NCBI GenBank assembly: GCA_003451715.1 | Contig: DMJN01000029.1 | Span: 1 to 8,389, forward strand | Direction: 5' to 3' | From: Gammaproteobacteria bacterium | GTDB lineage: Bacteria; Pseudomonadota; Gammaproteobacteria; Pseudomonadales; Pseudohongiellaceae | DNA: 8,389 bases | Part shown: piece by piece, positions 1 through 7,149 of the stretch | Position numbering within the stretch: the first letter of the stretch is position 1 | Layout of the letters: every line of letters begins with the position of its first letter | Notes under the pieces: model-generated | Told to the model about the DNA's origin: nothing | Database searches by the model: none | Seen by the model: only the letters and a program-made list of their open reading frames with translations | Made by a program: the position numbers and the translations under genes

Positions 1-1
1 C

Positions 2-418
2 CAGACTTCGTTGAAGAATCGAGGCATTTTTGTACTAGCGGAAGATATGGAAAAAGCTGCGGTAGCCAGTAATTTAATTGCTCCGGAACACCTTGAGTTG
101 TCGGTAGAAGATCCAGATGCGGTGCTTGCTTATATAGACAATGCTGGTGCAATTTTTATGGGAAGACACAGTGCCGAAGCGCTCGGAGACTACTGTGCCG
201 GTCCAAGCCATGTGCTGCCTACTTCGGGCACTGCGCGATTCTTCTCAGCACTTGGAGTGTATGACTTTCAGAAGCGCAGTTCAGTTATCAACTGTTCACC
301 GGCCGGGGCAAGTAAATTGGCAATAACTGCCGCAGAATTGGCGCGCAACGAACACTTGCAGGCACATGCTTTATCGGCTGAGTGCAGACTGAATTCTAAG
401 CCGGAATCCGACGACTGA
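2..418 (+). CDS. hisD: Histidinol dehydrogenase, C-terminal part (5' end outside window)
   Basis: This is the last 138 codons of HisD, which oxidises L-histidinol to L-histidine through histidinal in the final two steps of histidine biosynthesis, using NAD+ and zinc in the cytoplasm. The reading frame is open to the left edge, so the gene begins before the window; the TTG at 11 is not a true start. The family signature is clear: the APEHLE motif near base 80 holds the catalytic Glu-His pair, and NAGAIF, then [19 protein letters not shown] with its zinc-ligand Asp, then [10 protein letters not shown] follow. Near the C terminus the His in LQAHA corresponds to the last zinc ligand of E. coli HisD. 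It ends with TGA, 43 bases before the end of the convergent protease gene. HisC, which often follows hisD, is not downstream here. Identification is firm. Confidence 0.97.
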   Translation, partial: QTSLKNRGIFVLAEDMEKAAVASNLIAPEHLELSVEDPDAVLAYIDNAGAIFMGRHSAEALGDYCAGPSHVLPTSGTARFFSALGVYDFQKRSSVINCSPAGASKLAITAAELARNEHLQAHALSAECRLNSKPESDD

Positions 419-461
419 AATAGACCTGGTTCAGTGGCAGAGAGTCTTTAGTGTTGTCTGC

Positions 462-1586
462 CTATGGCTCTATTATCAACGCCTCGCCGAAACCCAGCGT
501 TACTGGTAAGATGAACGTCTGTCCGTTGCGGTAAACCTGTACGGTGACAGTGTCACCTGGTTTCTTATTCCTGATCTCCATCACGATATTCTGTCCGTCT
601 ATTACCGGAGTGTCTTCAACGCGGGTAATGACATCTCCCGGCTCAATTCCTGCTCGTTCGGCGGCTCCACCTACATCCACATTTTCTACTAACATACCGC
701 GGATATGGTTGACTCCGAAGAATAACTGGCTGGATTGTTCATTCAATGCTTCACCAGTGAGAACTCCCAGATAGCCGTTATTCCCTTCAATTGCCTGTTC
801 GACCAATTCCTCCATAGCAGCTATGGCAATACTGGCTGGAGTTGCGAAGCCTATTCCTTCGAAATTTCCAGATTCCGAGAATATCGAAGAATTGATTCCA
901 ACCAGGGTTCCCTCATTATCAATCAAGGCACCGCCAGAATTGCCCGGATTAATGGCGGCATCGGTTTGAATAATCGATATGGATGTATCCGGATTGGTGG
1001 TTAATGCACTCACAATACCCTGCGACACAGATTGTCCAATGTTGCGGGGGTAACCTATAGCAAAAACGATATCACCAACTTCTAGTTCCTGTTCATCACC
1101 AATCTGAACAGGTGCCAGGTTATCCATATTAATATGCAGCACAGCCAGATCCTTGTCTTTGTCCCATGCGACAACCGTGGCAGGTGTTTTCCGGCCATCT
1201 TTTAGAGTGACTTCCGTATCGAATGCATTAAACAATGTGTCGACTACGTGTAGATTGGTGAGGATGAAGCCCTGATCGCTGATGATTACTCCAGAACCCA
1301 GGCTGGCTCTTTCTCCCAGATACAGGTTAACCCGATCTGCCGCGGCCCGTTCGATCGACTCTACGTTGACACTGGTAGCATTGATGCTTACCACCGACGG
1401 CGCAGCTCTACTTATAGCATCTGAAAATGAAGTAATCGGTTGCTCTGCCTCCTGGACGGGGCCAACAGGTGCCGATTGTCGACTCAGTTCGCCCAGTTGT
1501 TGATACTGGAGAAACACGATTGCGACCAATACACCGCAGATTACGGGCCAGCTCATGAATTGAATTATTTTCCCAAATCGCTGCAT
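462..1586 (-). CDS. degS: DegS/AlgW-type membrane-anchored serine protease with one PDZ domain
   Basis: The 374-residue product is a trypsin-like HtrA-family (S1C) protease. Residues about 11-28 are one hydrophobic segment without a cleavage site, an inner-membrane anchor that leaves the rest in the periplasm. The protease domain spans about 55-260 with the triad His113 (TNLHVVD), Asp146 (DKDLAVL) and Ser217 (GNSGGAL). A single PDZ domain covers about 270-365, with RGML at 296-299 where DegS has its carboxylate-binding loop. One PDZ, an N-terminal anchor and a length near the 355 residues of E. coli DegS separate it from DegP/DegQ, which have two PDZ domains and a cleaved signal peptide. Family knowledge: DegS/AlgW makes the first cut in the anti-sigma factor RseA/MucA when the PDZ binds misfolded porin tails. 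That role is inferred here, since no anti-sigma gene is in view. The start is ATG, with a weak AGG 10-12 bases before it. AlgW would be an equally fair name. Confidence 0.93.
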   Translation of the reverse strand: MQRFGKIIQFMSWPVICGVLVAIVFLQYQQLGELSRQSAPVGPVQEAEQPITSFSDAISRAAPSVVSINATSVNVESIERAAADRVNLYLGERASLGSGVIISDQGFILTNLHVVDTLFNAFDTEVTLKDGRKTPATVVAWDKDKDLAVLHINMDNLAPVQIGDEQELEVGDIVFAIGYPRNIGQSVSQGIVSALTTNPDTSISIIQTDAAINPGNSGGALIDNEGTLVGINSSIFSESGNFEGIGFATPASIAIAAMEELVEQAIEGNNGYLGVLTGEALNEQSSQLFFGVNHIRGMLVENVDVGGAAERAGIEPGDVITRVEDTPVIDGQNIVMEIRNKKPGDTVTVQVYRNGQTFILPVTLGFGEALIIEP

Positions 1587-1955
1587 TCGACAGTTACCTG
1601 ATTGTGGTTCTACAACGCAATGGAGCTACTACCACGAACCAATATACAGCGTTGTCAGGGACCTTACCAATATCTGTTCGTCAATAACAAGGTGAAATAG
1701 AATTCTCAGCACGGAAGCGAGAATAGTTTAGTGACAAAATTTGAATCGATTCGGGCTGCGAGATGCGGATGAAGTAGATTCACAGCTAAGGCGACCGGGC
1801 AACACACTGTAGATTAATTCAGAATCGAGTACCAGGTTCAGGATAAAGATAATGCTTGGATTCCCAGATAAGCGACACGGATCTACCCGATAGTTCTTCG
1901 GCGAGCCAGGCACTACAATCCTGTATGAGTGGGCATCCGGGGCTTAAAGAAATGT
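1587..1955. other. 369-base gap between cysNC and the protease gene
   Basis: I see no convincing gene here. A 61-codon frame on the minus strand (1728-1913) has no recognisable motif and no ribosome binding site, and looks like chance. The gap holds the likely protease promoter near its left end. It also has a perfect 10-base palindrome GAATCGATTC at 1743-1752. No stem-loop followed by a T-run is visible after the cysNC stop at 1956, so transcription from cysNC may end by Rho or read into the protease gene. Confidence 0.6.
1641..1670 (-). promoter_or_regulatory. Candidate sigma70-type promoter of the protease gene
   Basis: On the minus strand, TTGGTA (1670-1665, 4 of 6 to the -35 consensus) lies 18 bases before TATATT (1646-1641, 5 of 6 to the -10 consensus). 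Transcription would start near 1634 and give a leader of about 48 bases. This is a match by eye only. No sigmaE-like sequence was recognised. Confidence 0.45.
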
Positions 1956-3857
1956 CTAGATAATTGCTTCGTTCCGCATCAGCTTAAGCACCGCATCGAG
2001 ACATTCATCTACAGACAACTCATCAGTATCCAATTCAAGGTGGGTTACTTCTGGCGGACTGTAGGGGAACGACAGCCCCGGGATATCGGTAGAATCTGAT
2101 CCTTCCGCTGCCGCATAGAGACCACTGGGATCGCGCTGAATACAGACATCCATGGGGGGGTTCAGGTAGACGATATAGCAATTGTCCTGGCCGATCACAC
2201 TGAGGGCATGTTCCCGCGAATCCGCATTGGGTGCCACGAAGGAGGCGCAGCATATGACTCCAGAATCATTGAGGAATCGGGCAATATGGGCGCTGCGGCG
2301 CAGGTTTTCAGCACGCCCTTCGGCGTCATGGGGGAGGTCCCTGCTAATACCTAATCGCATGGTTTTACCGTCCAATACCGTACTCACACGACCTCGGTCG
2401 AATAGTGTCCGTTCCAGTCCGTGGGCGAGTGTAGATTTTCCTGATCCTGAGACACCGATGAACATGATAGTGGCTGGCTTCTGGCCATATCGAGCCGCTC
2501 GCTCTTCCTTGGTGACGTGAATATTATGCGGATCAACCCGTTTAAGCTTCGGTTGCTGTTCACAATTAATCATGCCGGCCCCAACAGTCACATTGCTGAG
2601 TCTGTCGATGACTATAAAGCTTCCAGTCGCACGGTTGTCCTTGTAACCATCGAAGCAGACGGTTTGATCGACGGAGATCTCAACCAGTCCGATTTCATTC
2701 AACTCGAGCGTAGGGGCAGGATTCTCAGTAAGCGTGTTCACATTGATTCGATTGCGGATAGTCCTCACCTGACCGCTAACAGATTTGGTTCCGAGTTTGA
2801 AATCGTAGAGTTTTCCCGGCAGTAACGGATTGTCAGTCATCCATACCAGAGTTGCTTCGAACTCATCACGACTCACAGGTAGATTATCTGAATGTGCAAT
2901 GACATCTCCTCGGCTGACATCGATCTCATCTTCCAGCGTCAGGGTAATCGCCATGTCGGCGTAGGCAAGTTCCAGTTCTTCATCGAAGGTGACTATCGAT
3001 TTAACACGACTGGTTTGCCGGGAAGGCAGTACGGAAATTTCATCACCTTTATGGATCACACCCGAAGCAACGGTACCGCAGAATCCTCTGAAATTGAGAC
3101 TAGGGCGGTTTACGTACTGAACAGGAAATCGAAAATCTGAAAAATTCCGGTCGGCAGTTATTGCCACGGTTTCGAGTATCGGCATCAATGCACTGCCGTC
3201 ATACCAGGACATATTTTCACTGGTACTGACCACGTTGTCGCCTTTAAGGGCAGACAGAGGAATAAAATGAAAATCCACTGGTTCCAGTTTCTTAGAAAAC
3301 TTCAGGTAATCCGCTTTAATGTCCTCAAATATGTTTTGTTGGTAATCCACCAGGTCCATCTTGTTGATGGCTACGATGATGTGTCTGATACCGAGCAGTG
3401 AGGTGATAAAACTGTGGCGGCAGGTTTGGGTCTGTACGCCATTCCTGGCATCGATTAGGATAATTGCGAGGTCGCAGGTAGAAGCACCTGTCGCCATGTT
3501 ACGAGTGTATTGTTCGTGACCCGGTGTATCGGCGATGATAAATTTTCGCTTAGCAGTGGAAAAATACCTATAGGCGACATCGATGGTGATACCCTGTTCT
3601 CGCTCAGCCTGTAACCCGTCGACCAGCAGTGCCAGGTCCAATTTTCCTCCCGTGGTACCGGACTTCACGCTATCAGCTTCAATTGCCGCCAGTTGGTCTT
3701 CATAGATCATCTTGGAATCATGCAACAGTCTGCCAATCAGCGTGCTCTTACCGTCATCCACGCTACCGCAGGTCAGCAGACGCAATAGTTCCTTACGTTC
3801 ATGCTGGGCAAGATATGCATTGATATCCGAACTGATTAAATCAGATTGATGAGACAC
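1956..3857 (-). CDS. cysNC: Bifunctional sulfate adenylyltransferase GTPase subunit / APS kinase
   Basis: CysN is the GTPase partner of CysD in ATP sulfurylase (sulfate + ATP to APS). The fused CysC domain phosphorylates APS to PAPS. With the GTG start at 3857 the protein has 633 residues. The GTPase part shows GSVDDGKST (31-39), DTPGH (110-114) and NKMD (165-168), followed by EF-Tu-like beta-barrel domains to about 440. The kinase part begins near 460, with P-loop GVSGSGKST (468-476), RAENLRRSA (515-523) and [10 protein letters not shown]. The start is argued from Pseudomonas-type homologs beginning MSHQSDLI and from GGGA 8 bases before GTG. The ATG at 3875 has AAGGA directly against it and lies in a stem-loop. 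One oddity is that the usual APS-kinase DGDN motif reads DGKT at 496-499. CysD lies 85 bases upstream in the same direction, so they form one operon. In E. coli these genes belong to the CysB regulon; no CysB site could be fixed here. Confidence 0.96.
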   Translation of the reverse strand: MSHQSDLISSDINAYLAQHERKELLRLLTCGSVDDGKSTLIGRLLHDSKMIYEDQLAAIEADSVKSGTTGGKLDLALLVDGLQAEREQGITIDVAYRYFSTAKRKFIIADTPGHEQYTRNMATGASTCDLAIILIDARNGVQTQTCRHSFITSLLGIRHIIVAINKMDLVDYQQNIFEDIKADYLKFSKKLEPVDFHFIPLSALKGDNVVSTSENMSWYDGSALMPILETVAITADRNFSDFRFPVQYVNRPSLNFRGFCGTVASGVIHKGDEISVLPSRQTSRVKSIVTFDEELELAYADMAITLTLEDEIDVSRGDVIAHSDNLPVSRDEFEATLVWMTDNPLLPGKLYDFKLGTKSVSGQVRTIRNRINVNTLTENPAPTLELNEIGLVEISVDQTVCFDGYKDNRATGSFIVIDRLSNVTVGAGMINCEQQPKLKRVDPHNIHVTKEERAARYGQKPATIMFIGVSGSGKSTLAHGLERTLFDRGRVSTVLDGKTMRLGISRDLPHDAEGRAENLRRSAHIARFLNDSGVICCASFVAPNADSREHALSVIGQDNCYIVYLNPPMDVCIQRDPSGLYAAAEGSDSTDIPGLSFPYSPPEVTHLELDTDELSVDECLDAVLKLMRNEAII

Positions 3858-3871
3858 TAGAAATATCCCGG

Positions 3872-3904
3872 CCATTCCTTGTGCACGGGTTGTGCAAGGA
3901 ATGG
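3872..3904 (-). other. Stem-loop between cysD and cysNC
   Basis: A perfect 10-base inverted repeat, CCATTCCTTG at 3904-3895 and CAAGGAATGG at 3881-3872 on the minus strand, encloses 13 bases. An inner CAC/GTG pairing could extend it in the RNA. No T-run follows, so it is not a standard terminator. Its downstream arm contains AAGGA and the ATG at 3875, hiding that false start; the probable GTG start of cysNC lies 14 bases past the stem. It could stabilise the cysD message, pause transcription or tune translation. Confidence 0.6.
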
Positions 3905-3942
3905 ATCAATATCTGAGCGCAGGTGGTCGTTTTGGTGGAATA

Positions 3943-4851
3943 TCAAAAGTAACCCTTCCGTTTCTTTTCTTCCATGGAACCGGCTTTATCCGTATCGATG
4001 AGTCGACCCTGCCGCTCTGAGCTTGTCGCTAGCAGCATTTCCTGGATGATTTCAGGCAGTGTTGTCGCAGTTGAGTCGACGGCGCCGCTTAATGGGTAAC
4101 AACCGAGAGTTCTAAAGCGAACCGTCTTGGTTTCTATCTTCTGATCTTCCGTTATGGGCATCCGGTCATCGTCTACCAGGATGTCTACACCATCTATATG
4201 GACTACAGGTCGAGGCTTGGCAAAATACAGTGGAACGATATCGATATTATTGAGGTAAATGTATTGCCAGACATCCAGTTCTGTCCAATTGGACAATGGG
4301 AACACGCGTATGCTTTCGCCCTTGTTGACCTTGCCGTTGTAGATATTCCATAGCTCAGGTCGCTGATTCTTCGGATCCCAGACATGATTTTTATCACGAA
4401 ATGAAAATACCCGCTCCTTGGCTCGGGATTTCTCTTCATCACGGCGTGCACCGCCAAATGCGGCGTCGAATTTATGCTTGTTCAGAGCTTGCTTGAGGGC
4501 CTGAGTTTTCATCACATCGGTGTGTTTCTCACTGCCATGGGTGAAGGGACCGATGCCAGCATCGACACCTTCCTGATTGATGTGGACTATCAGATCGAGA
4601 CCCAGCTTTTCCATTTGTTGATCGCGAAATTCGATCATTTCCTTGAATTTCCAGGTGGTATCAACATGCATGAGAGGAAATGGAGGTTTACCGGGATAAA
4701 AGGCTTTTAGTGCAAGATGAAGCATTACCGACGAGTCTTTGCCGACCGAATACAGCATGACTGGCTTATCAAATGTTGCGGCAACCTCGCGGATGATATG
4801 AATGCTTTCCGCTTCGAGTTGCTTCAGGTGAGTGAGATTGTACTCAGACAT
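3943..4851 (-). CDS. cysD: Sulfate adenylyltransferase subunit 2
   Basis: CysD is the catalytic subunit of ATP sulfurylase. With CysN it joins sulfate to ATP to make adenosine 5'-phosphosulfate in the cytoplasm, the first step of sulfate assimilation. The product has 302 residues, the same as E. coli CysD, and begins [17 protein letters not shown]. The PP-loop nucleotide motif is SVGKDSS at 35-41, followed by [16 protein letters not shown], the [10 protein letters not shown] segment and [11 protein letters not shown]. The C terminus is the family's KKRKGYF. The ATG at 4851 is supported by alignment to the family, but no clear Shine-Dalgarno sequence precedes it. CysNC follows after 85 bases in the same direction, and the two products form the CysDN complex. 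Nothing appears broken. Identification is firm. Confidence 0.98.
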   Translation of the reverse strand: MSEYNLTHLKQLEAESIHIIREVAATFDKPVMLYSVGKDSSVMLHLALKAFYPGKPPFPLMHVDTTWKFKEMIEFRDQQMEKLGLDLIVHINQEGVDAGIGPFTHGSEKHTDVMKTQALKQALNKHKFDAAFGGARRDEEKSRAKERVFSFRDKNHVWDPKNQRPELWNIYNGKVNKGESIRVFPLSNWTELDVWQYIYLNNIDIVPLYFAKPRPVVHIDGVDILVDDDRMPITEDQKIETKTVRFRTLGCYPLSGAVDSTATTLPEIIQEMLLATSSERQGRLIDTDKAGSMEEKKRKGYF

Positions 4852-4888
4852 GATGATTCATTATTTTTGCCGCCGGCACTTCAATCTT

Positions 4889-4914
4889 TGCTAACAGCCA
4901 AATAATAATTAGCA
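4889..4914. promoter_or_regulatory. Candidate operator upstream of cysD (inverted repeat)
   Basis: TGCTAA (4889-4894) and TTAGCA (4909-4914) form a perfect 6-base inverted repeat around an AT-rich 14-base spacer, so the half-site centres are 20 bases apart, near two helical turns. It ends 38 bases before the cysD start. Position and spacing would suit a dimeric or tetrameric regulator such as the LysR-type CysB, but CysB sites are poorly conserved and this is only an inference. Confidence 0.3.
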
Positions 4915-4920
4915 TTGGCA

Positions 4921-4941
4921 AGCCGGCTTATTCGGCCGGCT
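4921..4941 (-). other. GC-rich stem-loop after zapG
   Basis: AGCCGGC (4921-4927) and GCCGGCT (4935-4941) pair over 7 bases with a 7-base loop, 16 bases past the zapG stop. No T-run follows on the minus strand, so it is at best a weak or Rho-assisted end of the zapG message, or a pause before the cysD promoter region. Confidence 0.4.
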
Positions 4942-4957
4942 GAATAGGAATTTCTTC

Positions 4958-5626
4958 TTAGCTCACAGGCCTGTCTTCGCTCACAGGCTTGTCTTTGCTC
5001 ATAGGCCTGTTTTCGCTTACAGGCAGGTCTTCGCCCACAGACTTGTCTTCGCTCTCAGGCAGGTCTTCGCTCTCAGGCTTGGCTTCGCTCTCAGGCTTGG
5101 CTTCGCTCTCAGGCCTGGCTTCGCTCTCAGGCAGGTCTTCGCTTTCAGGCTGGTCTTCGCTTTCAGGCTTGGTTTCGCTTACAGGCTGGTCTTCGCTCTC
5201 AGGCTTGGTCTTCTCGAGGCCAAACTCTTCCGACAGTGCACCTTTTTGCTCAGGATTCTGCTTCGCCGCGTAGTCCTTCGGTGGGATCAAACCGCCATTT
5301 TCTTTCTGGTTACCGTTGCTTTCAAAGACGGCATCAGATTCAGCAGGCAGCAATTTACTGGCAACTTCGTGGCTACATAAATCCTGGGCACCGCTCGCCA
5401 GGTGTTGGTACACCTCTTTGTAGCTTTCGGTCATGTGCTGTACCAGTTCGGCGGTCATGGCGAAATGATCGCTCACACTATCGCGGTATTCACCATGATT
5501 CTCTTTTAGAGAGTGAATCTGGTTTTCCAGTTCTTGCACTCGGGAACCACCGTTCACCCTGCTCGCGAACAATACTCCGATAATTACTCCTACTGCTAGT
5601 CCTGCTATCAAGCTCAAAAAAATCAT
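4958..5626 (-). CDS. zapG: ZapG/YhcB-family (DUF1043) membrane protein with hexapeptide-repeat tail
   Basis: The 222-residue product matches the YhcB/ZapG family in its first 120 or so residues. It has a transmembrane segment at about 2-22, a likely coiled coil at about 28-75 with EYRDSVSDHFAMTAEL and YKEVYQHLASGA, and the PPKDYA motif at 115-120 that ends the family core. E. coli YhcB, about 132 residues, is an inner-membrane protein linked to cell division and envelope growth. That role is carried over by family only. Residues 141-222 are an added, charged and proline-rich tail of six-residue repeats of type K/Q/L/R-P-E-S-E-D/A, 13 complete plus one of four residues. This tail is probably disordered and cytoplasmic. 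The ATG start at 5626 has GAGGA 11 bases upstream. It is divergent from zapE, its neighbour in E. coli too, and lies upstream of cysD in the same direction. Confidence 0.88.
   Translation of the reverse strand: MIFLSLIAGLAVGVIIGVLFASRVNGGSRVQELENQIHSLKENHGEYRDSVSDHFAMTAELVQHMTESYKEVYQHLASGAQDLCSHEVASKLLPAESDAVFESNGNQKENGGLIPPKDYAAKQNPEQKGALSEEFGLEKTKPESEDQPVSETKPESEDQPESEDLPESEARPESEAKPESEAKPESEDLPESEDKSVGEDLPVSENRPMSKDKPVSEDRPVS
4961..5206 (-). repeat. 18-base tandem repeat inside zapG (13.7 copies)
   Basis: The last 82 codons of zapG are an in-frame 18-base tandem repeat, read on the plus strand roughly as a CTCAGGC-nTGG/nAGG-TCTTCGCT unit. The copies encode P-E-S-E or P-V-S-E cores and differ mainly at the first and last residues. 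The central copies (about 5050-5200) are nearly identical. Those nearest the stop have drifted, with KSVGED, RPMSKD and PVSED forms. Since each unit is six codons, gain or loss of units keeps the frame. Confidence 0.95.
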
Positions 5627-5832
5627 TTGAATCTAATTCCTCAAATCTAATTCAGCGCTCATCTCGTCGATGAGCGGGGCGTAAGTATACCTTAATTCGG
5701 CAAAATCACTGTAATAAGTTGCAACAGAGGAATCGGGGAGATACAGGAAATTCGATACATGCAGTGGCTTCAAATAGCAAACATCCCTAGAATGCCACAG
5801 CGCATTTAAGGCCGTGAATTGAACTGAATGTG
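5627..5832. promoter_or_regulatory. Divergent zapG/zapE intergenic region
   Basis: This 206-base region should hold promoters for both genes. For zapG, TATACT at 5689-5684 on the minus strand is a good -10 match (5 of 6), but the best -35 (TTACAG at 5714-5709) sits at a poor 19-base spacing. A start near 5677 would place the stem-loop at 5656-5676 at the very 5' end of the message. No convincing zapE promoter was found by eye. Confidence 0.4.
5656..5676 (-). other. 5' leader stem-loop of zapG
   Basis: CGCTCATC (5656-5663) and GATGAGCG (5669-5676) pair perfectly over 8 bases with a 5-base loop. It lies between the candidate zapG -10 and the ribosome binding site GAGGA (5642-5638), so it would be the first thing transcribed. 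It has no T-run. A 5' stem-loop of this kind can protect an mRNA from decay; that role is an inference. Confidence 0.45.
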
Positions 5833-6948
5833 ATGAAGCCCCTACAGCGATACACGAACGATGTAACCGCACAATTAGTCATCTCCGATGATGAGCAGCG
5901 GCGAATTGTTGCATCATTCGAGGAATTACACGCCCAGCTGACTCGCCGACCGGCAGAAGTGGGTATGTTGAGTTCAATCCTTTACAGATTCTCAGCTATG
6001 GGTGTGGGCGAGGGAGTGCCCGAGCGCCCCCGAGGGATTTACCTGTGGGGAGCAGTTGGCAGAGGCAAGACCTACCTGATGGATCTATTCTGCGATTGCC
6101 TACCTGCACAGAAAACAATAAGAACACATTTTCACCGATTCATGCAGCGAGTACATTCAGATCTGTCTCGACTGCAGGGGACTAGAAATCCTCTGGAAAA
6201 GGTTGCCGATGTCATCTCCGAAGAGGCACAGGTACTCTGCCTCGATGAATTTTTTGTGCTCGATATCGGTGACGCTATGATTCTTGCTGGATTGTTAGCT
6301 GCACTGTTTGAACGAGGTGTGGTACTTGTAACCACTTCGAATATTCACCCGGATGGACTCTATGAAAACGGCTTGCAGAGAGATCGCTTCCTTCCTGCAA
6401 TAGAACTCCTGAAAAAGCACACCGACGTGCTGCAACTGGCAACAGGCATCGACTACCGCCTGCGTAACCTCAGTCAGGCGACCTTGTTTCATACACCTAT
6501 AGACGCCCAAACTAACGAGAAGCTGCTGAAAAGTTTTTTCGATCTTGTGCCTGACCCGTCGGAAGTCGAAGAGTGGGGCACGATTACTATCCTCGATCGC
6601 AAGCTGTGCACCCGCTACTGTGCTGATGACATTGCCTGGTTTGAGTATTCAGAATTGTGTGACGGACCGCGCAGCGCCTTCGATTATGTGGAAATAGCCA
6701 GGCTTTACCATGCCTTGATTATCAGTGACGTGCCCATAATGGATGATAATAGCAACGATCCGGCACGACGATTCGTGAATCTGATCGATGAGCTGTATGA
6801 CCGTCGGGTAAAGCTGATCATTTCGGCTGTTGTGCCCATTCGGCAGCTCTATCAGGGTCAACAATTGTCATTCGAATTTGAGCGTACTCAGTCTCGCTTG
6901 CAGGAGATGCAATCCTTCGAATATCTGGAAGTTGCGCACCGCCCATAG
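5833..6948 (+). CDS. zapE: ZapE cell-division ATPase (AFG1-like)
   Basis: ZapE is an AAA-type ATPase of the AFG1 family. In E. coli it acts at the division site, destabilises FtsZ polymers in an ATP-dependent way, and is needed under stress. The 371-residue product is close to E. coli ZapE at about 375. It has Walker A GAVGRGKT (73-80), HFHRFMQRVH (99-108), Walker B VLCLDEF (134-140), the sensor segment TTSN (167-170), and then LYENGLQRDRFLPAI with the Arg residues typical of the family. The ATG at 5833 is preferred because it gives MKPLQRY, like the start of Pseudomonas homologs. A GTG directly before it (5830) is possible. No clear ribosome binding site is seen; the nearest AAGG is 21 bases away. 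It is divergent from zapG and upstream of rplM. Confidence 0.95.
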   Translation: MKPLQRYTNDVTAQLVISDDEQRRIVASFEELHAQLTRRPAEVGMLSSILYRFSAMGVGEGVPERPRGIYLWGAVGRGKTYLMDLFCDCLPAQKTIRTHFHRFMQRVHSDLSRLQGTRNPLEKVADVISEEAQVLCLDEFFVLDIGDAMILAGLLAALFERGVVLVTTSNIHPDGLYENGLQRDRFLPAIELLKKHTDVLQLATGIDYRLRNLSQATLFHTPIDAQTNEKLLKSFFDLVPDPSEVEEWGTITILDRKLCTRYCADDIAWFEYSELCDGPRSAFDYVEIARLYHALIISDVPIMDDNSNDPARRFVNLIDELYDRRVKLIISAVVPIRQLYQGQQLSFEFERTQSRLQEMQSFEYLEVAHRP

Positions 6949-6993
6949 CCCCGAGCAGCCCCGCTATACCGGTGAATGACGCGCTTGGTTTTT

Positions 6994-7055
6994 GCTGATT
7001 TCTGCAGCAGCTGAGCCGGTGGAGGAATGTCTCAGCAAATCCGCCGGAAATCAGC
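6994..7055 (+). other. Extended inverted repeat between zapE and rplM
   Basis: GCTGATTT (6994-7001) pairs with AAATCAGC (7048-7055), and inside it CCGGTGGA (7016-7023) pairs with TCCGCCGG (7040-7047) with one G-U pair in RNA. The two right-hand arms are adjacent, making a 16-base arm, while the left arms are split by 14 bases. A competing GCTGAG/CTCAGC pairing (7010-7015 with 7031-7036) overlaps it. No T-run follows. It may be the zapE message end or part of a longer rplM leader. Confidence 0.5.
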
Positions 7056-7085
7056 CACAATAGGCCATTTTTCGGGCCTGAACCC

Positions 7086-7114
7086 TTGAATATTGGTGGC
7101 CTCTCCGGTAGTAT
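7086..7114 (+). promoter_or_regulatory. Candidate rplM-rpsI promoter
   Basis: TTGAAT (7086-7091) and TAGTAT (7109-7114) are each 4 of 6 matches to the sigma70 consensus at the ideal 17-base spacing. A start near 7121 would give a leader of about 29 bases. This supports starting rplM at 7150, since the longer upstream frame would run through the promoter. In E. coli, L13 represses its own operon through the mRNA leader; whether that holds here is unknown. Confidence 0.5.
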
Positions 7115-7149
7115 TCGCGCTCCCTGAACTTATGCCCATAATTCATGCG

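Noticed and set aside
436..462. GGCAGA/TCTGCC stem as a two-way terminator between hisD and the protease gene
   Set aside because: Only 6 pairs with a 15-base loop and no T-run on either side; too weak to call.
1728..1913. 61-codon minus-strand frame in the cysNC-protease gap
   Set aside because: It has no motif, no ribosome binding site and no family resemblance, and its length is expected by chance.
3858..3875. cysNC start at the ATG at 3875
   Set aside because: AAGGA abuts this ATG with no spacing, both lie in a stem, and homologs begin at the SHQSDL segment encoded after the GTG at 3857.
4961..5206. CRISPR array
   Set aside because: The repeats are head-to-tail 18-base coding units without spacers and stay in frame with zapG.
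4989..5273. Plus-strand frame rich in SLSGxxS repeats opposite zapG
   Set aside because: It is the antisense reading of the 18-base repeat unit, which stays open because each unit lacks a stop in that frame. The minus-strand frame has the family domain and a ribosome binding site.
7093..7149. Longer rplM from the TTG at 7093 or ATG at 7132
   Set aside because: L13 proteins begin MKT at the position of the 7150 ATG, and the upstream codons overlap the likely promoter.
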